Program-made: the position numbers and the translations under genes
In this document: positions 1 through 3,842 of the stretch, one piece after another
Layout of the letters: each line of letters opens with the position of its first letter
Numbering within the stretch: the stretch's first letter is position 1
Notes under the pieces: generated by a model
The model's input: the letters and a program-made list of their open reading frames with translations, nothing else
Database searches by the model: none
What the model was told of the DNA's origin: nothing
Assembly (NCBI GenBank): GCA_964537875.1
Contig: CAZIDN010000120.1
Span: 1-7,970, forward strand
Direction of reading: 5' to 3'
Length of the DNA stretch: 7,970 nt
From: JAPKZH01 sp964537875
GTDB taxonomy: Bacteria > Acidobacteriota > Aminicenantia > Aminicenantales > UBA4085

Positions 1-336
1 TGCCAATTTCACCTCCGCCCATCGTGGGGAATGATAGGTCGGGGCGTCATCGGATGTCAAATTGAGTTGAAACAAGCGGAAAGAGACCGGGAAGCCTCGG
101 ATATGCTCAAAACCACCAGAAATTCGTCATACCATTCCCCCCTAAGGAGATCATTATTCCTTTGAACTCTTAAGATATCTTTTTCGTGTTCTGGTGCCAT
201 ATAGCGAAGCCACCTTCGAACACCTTGATCTCGTTTGCGAATGGAATTCGGGGGACACTATACATAATGCACTAAATCCGAAATTAAAAATAGTCCGATT
301 CACGTCAGCAGAGAGGCGGTTCTTTTTTCTTAAAGC
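1..336. other. no convincing gene; left edge
   Basis: I see no recognisable gene in this stretch. A 47-codon minus-strand reading frame (57-200, starting MAPEHEKDIL) is open, but it has no good ribosome site and no family signature, so I do not call it. The only clear structure is the dispersed repeat at 245-277. Positions 320-336 are T-rich and lie just after the stop of the small minus-strand gene, but I see no stem that would make a standard terminator. Confidence 0.5.
245..277 (+). repeat. dispersed GGGGACAC repeat, copy R1
   Basis: This is the first of six copies of a short repeat. It begins AATTCGGGGGACACTATA and continues to CATAATGCACTAAAT. It differs from the copies at 2748 and 3619 mainly by T for C after GGGGACAC and by TGCAC for TTCAC. 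It is on the same strand as all other copies and lies beyond the 3' end of the hicA-hicB-small-gene operon. Confidence 0.85.
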
Positions 337-486
337 TTAGCCCGCCTGGCGCAAGGTTTTCCGGATTTCTTTTTCGTCATTCACAAGCTTATCGTAGTCC
401 GCTGCCTTCCAGCGCAGTACCTTACCCATTTTGTGCGGTTTGCAAAGTGCGCAAGATCTTTTTTTCTTTTTTAATCGCTTTCTCAT
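337..486 (-). CDS. small basic CxxCxxH protein, third gene of the hicAB operon
   Basis: This 49-residue reading frame starts at ATG 486 and ends at TAA 337. The protein begins with a block of Lys/Arg (MRKRLKKKKR), then has SCALCKPHKMG with Cys12, Cys15 and His18 spaced as a possible half zinc site, then an aromatic/basic segment (VLRWKAADYDKL) and a charged helix (NDEKEIRKTLR). I recall small uncharacterised bacterial proteins with a similar basic stretch followed by CxLCKPHK and RW, but cannot name a family. It lies 43 bases after hicB on the same strand, so it is probably co-transcribed. Ribosome binding is weak (GGAGTGG about 13 bases upstream). A nucleic-acid-binding role is inferred from charge alone. 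The ordered composition, with Cys/His motif, Trp and amphipathic C-terminus, argues against a random frame. Confidence 0.6.
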   Translation of the reverse strand: MRKRLKKKKRSCALCKPHKMGKVLRWKAADYDKLVNDEKEIRKTLRQAG

Positions 487-529
487 TGGATATTTTTGCC
501 ACTCCGGCCTTATGGCTTGATTAATAGTT

Positions 530-862
530 TTATAGGCTCGTCAGCTTGGCGCTGACTAGGCGGTTAAGGCTGATTCCATCTTCAGCGGCTTTTATGGCAA
601 GAGCGCGGTGGACTTCCGGGGGAATTCTGACGACGAATTTTCCGCTGTACGATTTTCCAGAGATCGGAGTGGGAGGTGACTCTCCATTGCTCTCCATATC
701 TTGGACGGCTTTTTTTACGACCCTTCGAATTCCCTTTAAGGCGGCCTCGGGACTCTTGGCCAGCCAGCTGAGGCTGGGGAATTCGAGGCACAATCCGACA
801 AATTCCCTGTCGTCCTCGGACCAGGTGATTCGATATGTATACCGGTCACTCCTCAGGCGCAT
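530..862 (-). CDS. hicB: HicB-family antitoxin
   Basis: This 110-residue antitoxin has two parts. Residues 8-60 are a HicB-type fold (YTYRITWSEDDREFVGLCLE, then SPEAALKGIRRVVKKAV), which in this family blocks the HicA active site. Residues 74-108 are a ribbon-helix-helix DNA-binding domain (KFVVRIPPEVHRALAIKAAE, then GISLNRLV), which normally represses the operon promoter. The ATG at 862 has a clear ribosome site, GGAGG (869-873, complement), with 6-base spacing, whereas hicA has none. It overlaps the end of hicA by 17 bases, the usual HicA-then-HicB order with translational coupling. The length is typical of the RHH-containing HicB subgroup. The likely operator is the inverted repeat at 1114-1129. 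Confidence 0.9.
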   Translation of the reverse strand: MRLRSDRYTYRITWSEDDREFVGLCLEFPSLSWLAKSPEAALKGIRRVVKKAVQDMESNGESPPTPISGKSYSGKFVVRIPPEVHRALAIKAAEDGISLNRLVSAKLTSL

Positions 863-1112
863 TTTTAGCCTCCATTTTATCGATAGCCGTCAGCACTTGC
901 TTCACCTGATAAGCTTTGGCCATGCCTTTATCATTTTGAATGTTGATTCTCGGGTCTCCCAGCCAGGGTGTCTTATAGATACGGTGACTGCCTCCATGTT
1001 TTCTAGGCGGTCCGAAGTAATAATTACAGACTCTGAGCAGATCGTTGAATCGTACATTCTTGGGATTGCGCCTTATTCTTTTTAAGATAGCATCGACAGT
1101 TCCGTTATTCAT
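846..1112 (-). CDS. hicA: HicA-family mRNA interferase toxin
   Basis: The product is an 88-residue small dsRBD-fold RNase toxin. The signature is residues 40-75: GGSHRIYKTPW with the presumed catalytic His43, then INIQNDKGMAKAYQVKQVL, which matches the conserved end of HicA proteins. Residues 10-30 (LKRIRRNPKNVRFNDLLRVC) match the longer N-terminus of the subgroup paired with RHH-type HicB. HicA proteins degrade mRNA until neutralised by HicB. The ATG at 1112 has no Shine-Dalgarno sequence and overlaps the -10 box of a strong predicted promoter. No other in-frame ATG exists before Met64, so this start is kept. Its 3' end overlaps hicB by 17 bases. Confidence 0.88.
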   Translation of the reverse strand: MNNGTVDAILKRIRRNPKNVRFNDLLRVCNYYFGPPRKHGGSHRIYKTPWLGDPRINIQNDKGMAKAYQVKQVLTAIDKMEAKNAPEE

Positions 1113-1138
1113 GATATCACTATTGATATTATTGTCAA
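1111..1138 (-). promoter_or_regulatory. hicAB promoter with operator palindrome
   Basis: On the minus strand, TTGACA (1138-1133) and TATCAT (1116-1111) are separated by 16 bases. The -10 is preceded by TG, giving an extended -10. The inverted repeat ATATCA-CTAT-TGATAT (1114-1129) lies in the spacer and -10 and is a good candidate binding site for the RHH domain of HicB. The -10 box overlaps the hicA ATG, so a transcript from this promoter should start inside the hicA coding region and lack its start codon, while still carrying hicB with its strong ribosome site. Confidence 0.65.
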
Positions 1139-1202
1139 GCTTTTTGATGATTTATTGTCTTGAGATAAGACGGTTGAGAGGCTTGCCTATTCTCAGGAAG
1201 TT

Positions 1203-1247
1203 CCGGCGACACGATCCGAATTCAAGAGAATTCTGTCACGTCCCCGG
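1203..1247. repeat. imperfect hairpin element H1
   Basis: Two arms of about 20 bases flank an AAGA loop (1224-1227). The left arm contains GACACGATCCGAATTC and the right arm GAATTCTGTCACGTCCCC. Innermost, GAATTC pairs with GAATTC, and outermost CCGG pairs with CCGG, with interior mismatches. The element is a close relative of H2 at 2642-2682, with which it shares 16 identical bases on the left side. It resembles REP-type palindromes. It lies upstream of both hicA and the RHH gene, in the 295-base intergenic region between divergent operons. Confidence 0.75.
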
Positions 1248-1364
1248 ATTTCATCCCGGCCCATGGGTCGCTGCGCCTTTGAGCCAATCACCAGAGCGAA
1301 AGCGTCTTTTCTTATGAGGAGAGAGAGTCTTTATGGCGGCAAGAAGAGAAACTGGATAGCATGG

Positions 1365-1392
1365 TTGATTTTATACAAAGTTTGTATATAAT
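1365..1392 (+). promoter_or_regulatory. RHH/PIN operon promoter with central operator
   Basis: TTGATT (1365-1370) and a perfect TATAAT (1387-1392) are 16 bases apart. The spacer is almost filled by the perfect inverted repeat TATACAAA-G-TTTGTATA (1372-1388), which overlaps the first two bases of the -10. This is a fitting site for autorepression by the RHH antitoxin encoded just downstream. Transcription would begin near 1399, leaving a very short leader. Confidence 0.8.
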
Positions 1393-1422
1393 ATAAGGAG
1401 GTCGATTTTGGAGGAAAGATCA

Positions 1423-1677
1423 ATGGCTGGGAGCACGGTTAACATCTCATTCAACAAGGAGCTTTTAACGGAGATTGATAAGACCGCCAAACAGGAGTCG
1501 CGCACACGGTCTGATATCATCCGCGAGGCGGCCCGCCTGTACATCGGACGTAAAAACAGATGGGAAAATATTTTTGCTTTCGGAAGCCGCCAGGCCCAAC
1601 GACTCGGTCTTCGAGAGGAAGATGTCGCCGGTGAAATCCAGAAGTACCGCGCTAAAAAAGAAGTCCGAAAAGCCTAA
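1423..1677 (+). CDS. ribbon-helix-helix (CopG-like) antitoxin
   Basis: The product is an 84-residue antitoxin. Residues 4-45 form a ribbon-helix-helix domain (STVNISFNKELLTEIDKTAK strand-helix, then RTRSDIIREAARLYI as the second helix). Residues 46-84 are a charged tail (WENIFAFGSRQAQRLGLREE and beyond) of the kind that wraps the partner toxin. I chose ATG 1423 because GGAGG (1410-1414) is 8 bases upstream. A TTG at 1408 with AAGGAGG (1395-1401) would add five residues and cannot be excluded. The gene overlaps the PIN gene by 56 bases, so the two are translated together. It probably represses its own promoter through the 17-bp palindrome at 1372-1388. Confidence 0.87.
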   Translation: MAGSTVNISFNKELLTEIDKTAKQESRTRSDIIREAARLYIGRKNRWENIFAFGSRQAQRLGLREEDVAGEIQKYRAKKEVRKA

Positions 1678-2083
1678 GCTCGTCCTCGATTCCAACGTTT
1701 TTATATCGGCGGTGGTGTTCGGGGGGAAGCCGCGGGAGATCCTGGAGTTGGCCGTCAAAGGGCGGATCGAAGTCGCCATTTCGGACGATATTCTGGAGGA
1801 GATCAAGAGGGTTCTGGGGGGCAAAAGGTTCCAATATCCGAAGAGAATTGTCAGAGCGCTGATGAGGGAAATCGAGGACGTGGCCGAGCTCGTCGAGCCT
1901 AAGAAGAAGATCGAGGCCGTCCTGGAGGATCCTGAGGATAATCGAGTCCTCGAATGCGCCGTCGAATCCGGAGCGAGCGTCATCGTGTCCGGAGATTCTC
2001 ACCTGTTGACGCTTCAGAGCTTCCGCCGGATAAAAATCATGAGCCCGGACGAATTTCTCCGCGGGCATAGAAAAAACCAATGA
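1622..2083 (+). CDS. PIN-domain ribonuclease toxin (VapC-like)
   Basis: The product is a 153-residue PIN nuclease. Acidic active-site positions are visible: Asp23 in KLVLDSNVFISAVVFGG, Glu59/Glu60 in SDDILEEIKRVL, Asp106 in DPEDNRVLECA and Asp125 in VIVSGDSHLL. The order matches the PIN subfamily annotated as a putative TA toxin component and paired with RHH antitoxins. Such enzymes are Mg-dependent RNases. A short Lys/Ser-rich N-terminal extension (residues 1-18) precedes the domain. The ATG at 1622 has GAGG only 3 bases away, and a GTG at 1631 would give better spacing, so the start is uncertain by three codons. The frame stays open upstream to 1475, but that part is the antitoxin gene in another frame. 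Confidence 0.88.
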   Translation: MSPVKSRSTALKKKSEKPKLVLDSNVFISAVVFGGKPREILELAVKGRIEVAISDDILEEIKRVLGGKRFQYPKRIVRALMREIEDVAELVEPKKKIEAVLEDPEDNRVLECAVESGASVIVSGDSHLLTLQSFRRIKIMSPDEFLRGHRKNQ

Positions 2084-2109
2084 AACAGAGAAAAGAAGCG
2101 TATCGCTGA

Positions 2110-2122
2110 AATTCGGGGGACA
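2110..2122 (+). repeat. partial GGGGACA repeat at gene truncation point
   Basis: AATTCGGGGGACA is identical to the first 13 bases of the dispersed repeat copies at 245 and 2748. The rest of the repeat is missing. The sequence changes at 2122-2124 directly into the middle of a phosphoesterase gene. Thirteen bases could in principle match by chance, but five further copies in the window make shared origin more likely. Confidence 0.6.
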
Positions 2123-2123
2123 G

Positions 2124-2531
2124 GGAGACCTCGTTTATCATCTGGGGGATTTTGCTTGGGGTGATTGGAACGTTATCCTTAGCCGGTTGAATGGCGATAT
2201 TATCCTGATCAGGGGCGGACACGATAAGAAATCGGAAGAGAAATTCGCCGGCCGCTTTCTCCATAGGGCCGATTTGATGGATATTATCATCGAAGGATAT
2301 GCGATCGTCCTTTGCCATTACTGCCTCAGAGTATGGAATAAAAGCCACTATGATTCCTGGCATTTGTTCGGGCACAGCCATGGCCGGCTCGCGGCAATCG
2401 GAAAGTCGCTCGACGTCGGTGTCGACGGACACGATTTCGCGCCCTGGTCCTGGGAAGAAGTGAAAGCATATATGACCGACCGGCCGCACAATGAGAATTT
2501 CTTGGGATTAAAGAAAAACAGAGGCGGCTAG
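2124..2531 (+). pseudogene. 5'-truncated calcineurin-like metallophosphoesterase
   Basis: From 2124 the frame reads GDLVYHLGDFAWGDWNVILS, then LNGDIILIRGGHD, LCHYCLRVWNKSHYDSWHL, FGHSHG and SLDVGVDGHDFAPWSWEEV. These are the GD, GNHD-like, H and GHxH metal-binding blocks of small calcineurin-like phosphoesterases, in order. The N-terminal 40 or so residues are missing, including the first metal-binding motif (usually SDTHFGH). No ATG or GTG lies upstream in frame. A TTG at 2187 would remove the GD motif as well. The conserved Asn of GN(H) is Gly here (RGGHD), a change expected to damage activity. The C-terminus appears complete, ending at TAG 2529. It is best read as a decaying fragment joined to a repeat copy. 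Confidence 0.8.
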
Positions 2532-2573
2532 TCTTTTTTTTGATACCCATTTTGTGAGATAGGGGACACTAGT

Positions 2574-2611
2574 GGGACACTATACATAATTCACAAAATC
2601 GCCCTAGCAAA
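2574..2611 (+). repeat. dispersed GGGGACAC repeat, copy R2 (extended)
   Basis: The copy begins GGGACACTATACATAATTCA and continues CAAAATCGCCCTAGCAAA. The last part, GCCCTAGCAAA, is shared with R5 at 3619 but not with R1 or R4, so R2 and R5 keep a longer stretch of a common element. Just upstream (2562-2570) is a partial second copy of the left end, GGGGACACT, making a small tandem duplication. Confidence 0.8.
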
Positions 2612-2641
2612 CATGCCAAGGCATTCTCGCCATAAAATGCT

Positions 2642-2682
2642 GGGGACACGATCCGAATTCCCGAGAATTCGGTCAGATCCCC
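2642..2682. repeat. hairpin element H2, sister of H1
   Basis: CCGAATTC (2653-2660) and GAATTCGG (2665-2672) form a perfect 8-bp stem around a CCGA loop. The outer GGGGA (2642-2646) pairs with TCCCC (2678-2682) across an internal mismatch. Sixteen bases on the left side (GACACGATCCGAATTC) are identical to H1. Shape and size fit a REP-type palindrome. It lies between repeat copies R2 and R4. Confidence 0.8.
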
Positions 2683-2747
2683 AAATTCGCCATTTCGGCA
2701 ACCAGGCGTTTCCCCCGCAGAGTTCCTGAGCGAACTCGGAGAAATGC

Positions 2748-2780
2748 AATTCGGGGGACACCATACATAATTCACTAATT
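2748..2780 (+). repeat. dispersed GGGGACAC repeat, copy R4
   Basis: The copy runs AATTCGGGGGACACCATA then CATAATTCACTAATT. Over the shared region it matches the copy at 3619 apart from one extra G and one A/T length difference at the end. R4 and R5 have the same orientation and enclose the mntA-hepT operon with about 0.87 kb between their starts. Confidence 0.88.
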
Positions 2781-2920
2781 TCTCCTTAGCTGTGAGCAGA
2801 ACTTCTTCCTGAGGGCCAGATCATCCTTGACCCGGAACGGGAGCGGAGTTCAAGACACCACGGGCAAGTTCGCGCCAGACTTCAGGTCCCTTGAAGACCG
2901 GGTATGTTCGTGAGAATGTA

Positions 2921-2950
2921 TTGAAGAAGAATGGCTTTTGAGTTTAAAAT
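2921..2950 (+). promoter_or_regulatory. putative mntA-hepT promoter
   Basis: TTGAAG (2921-2926) and TAAAAT (2945-2950) are 18 bases apart. A transcript would start near 2957, just before the ribosome site AGGAAG (2958-2963). This supports ATG 2970 as the mntA start instead of the in-frame ATG at 2931, which lies inside this promoter. No clear operator palindrome is seen. Confidence 0.5.
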
Positions 2951-2969
2951 AGTATTCAGGAAGCGAAGA

Positions 2970-3263
2970 ATGAAAAATCTGGATGAAATCAAAAGGCTCC
3001 TCGAAGCTAATAAGAAGAGATTGAGGAAGAATTACGGCATAAAGGAGATCGGCATATTTGGGTCTTTTGTGAAGGGGCTCCACAACAAGAGGAGTGATAT
3101 CGATATTCTGATTGAATTCGAAAAGCCGATCGGCCTATTTACCTTTGTTAGAATCAAGCTGGAGCTAAGCGACCTTCTGGGCTGTCCGGTTGACCTCGTG
3201 ATGAAAACTGCCCTAAAGCCGAGGATAAGTCAAAAAATCTTATCTGAGGTAATTTATGTCTGA
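2970..3263 (+). CDS. mntA: MntA-type nucleotidyltransferase antitoxin
   Basis: The product is a 97-residue minimal nucleotidyltransferase. The catalytic signature is complete: IGIFGSFVKG at residues 27-36, RSDIDILIEF with Asp43 and Asp45, and the third acidic residue Asp75 in CPVDLV. In characterised MNT/HEPN systems this protein transfers AMP from ATP to a tyrosine of the HEPN toxin and so inactivates it. ATG 2970 is chosen because AGGAAG lies 6 bases upstream. The gene overlaps hepT by 8 bases. All three metal-binding residues are present, so it should be active. Confidence 0.93.
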   Translation: MKNLDEIKRLLEANKKRLRKNYGIKEIGIFGSFVKGLHNKRSDIDILIEFEKPIGLFTFVRIKLELSDLLGCPVDLVMKTALKPRISQKILSEVIYV

Positions 3264-3609
3264 TGAGAGAGACTATATCGTTTTTCTTAATGATATTTTG
3301 GAAGCTGTAGATAAAGCCGAAACGTTTATCAAAGGAATGAATTACAGGCGTTTCGCCAAAGACGACAAGACAGTTTTCGCATCGATTAGGGCGATAGAGA
3401 TTATTGGCGAGGCCGTCAAGAGGATTCCTCCCCGGGTTAGAGATAACCATCCCGAAGTCCCCTGGAAAGAGATGGCCGGAATGCGCGATGTTTTGATCCA
3501 TGATTATTTTGGTGTGGATAAAAAAACCTTATGGCAGACTCTCAAGAAGGATATTCCCAAGGTCAGGCCAAAGATACGGCATATCACTAAGCGTGAGCTA
3601 AAGCCTTAG
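3256..3609 (+). CDS. hepT: HepT-type HEPN ribonuclease toxin
   Basis: The product is a 117-residue all-helical HEPN protein. The RX4HXY motif of this toxin group is intact: Arg77, His82 and Tyr84 in MRDVLIHDYFGVD. Arg and His form the RNase site at the dimer interface, and the Tyr is the residue that the partner nucleotidyltransferase modifies in studied systems. RAIEIIGEAVKRIPP (residues 45-59) is the other conserved helix. ATG 3256 lies within the end of mntA (8-base overlap) with GAGGT (3246-3250) 5 bases upstream. The order, antitoxin first, is standard. The stop is only 9 bases before repeat R5. Confidence 0.93.
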   Translation: MSDERDYIVFLNDILEAVDKAETFIKGMNYRRFAKDDKTVFASIRAIEIIGEAVKRIPPRVRDNHPEVPWKEMAGMRDVLIHDYFGVDKKTLWQTLKKDIPKVRPKIRHITKRELKP

Positions 3610-3618
3610 GCCGGCTAA

Positions 3619-3664
3619 AATTCGGGGGGACACCATACATAATTCACTAAATTGCCCTAGCAAA
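3619..3664 (+). repeat. dispersed GGGGACAC repeat, copy R5 (extended)
   Basis: The copy runs AATTCGGGGGGACACCATA, then CATAATTCACTAAATT, then GCCCTAGCAAA. It shares the GCCCTAGCAAA extension with R2, and similarity to R2 may continue weakly to about 3680 (GAATATTCTC-like against GGCATTCTC). Read on the minus strand, R2 and R5 both encode a short end FARAI followed by a stop within the repeat (ATTTAG or TTGTGA), suggesting they are the 3' end of one decayed mobile gene. Confidence 0.82.
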
Positions 3665-3842
3665 AGGGCGAAATATTCTCTCCGTTTGAGCTAACAAAAG
3701 CGGGGGGCAGCCAGGCTGCTATCGAAATGATGAAATAACACATGCCAGAGGACTGTCCGCTCAGGATGTCGAGGACGGCAAACTCTTGCCACAGCAGGAG
3801 CTTTTCATCAGGAAACGGACCATCGCCGCTCGAGGTGAAGCT

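Larger units (their letters stand above)
2532..2969. other. repeat-rich intergenic region with possible gene remnants
   Basis: No intact gene is seen. The stretch holds repeat copy R2, hairpin H2, repeat copy R4, a small hairpin (GAGTTC-CTGAGC-GAACTC, 2721-2738) and the mntA promoter. On the minus strand, two short frames read like protein: VFKGPEVWRELARG (within 2821-2904) and PLPFRVKDDLALRKKFCSQL (2775-2849), the latter ending in a TAG inside repeat R4. They are in different frames and may be one frameshifted remnant. I cannot assign them to a family. Confidence 0.55.

Noticed and set aside
1333..1359. Eight-codon frame MAARRETG after AGGAGAGAG
   Set aside because: It has a good ribosome site but is too short to support. 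It might be the start of a lost gene.
1475..1621. 49-codon upstream extension of the PIN gene
   Set aside because: It is the antitoxin gene read in another frame; PIN similarity begins only after codon 68 of the long frame.
2532..2541. Run of eight T after the phosphoesterase fragment
   Set aside because: No convincing GC stem precedes it, so I do not call a terminator.
245..3664. Integron cassette array with attC sites
   Set aside because: The repeats are not strongly palindromic, lack attC core sites, and the genes are not all in one direction; no integrase is present.
3721..3842. Protein-like minus-strand text behind the glycoside-hydrolase-like gene
   Set aside because: Open frames exist on both strands, but none has a start, ribosome site or recognisable family.
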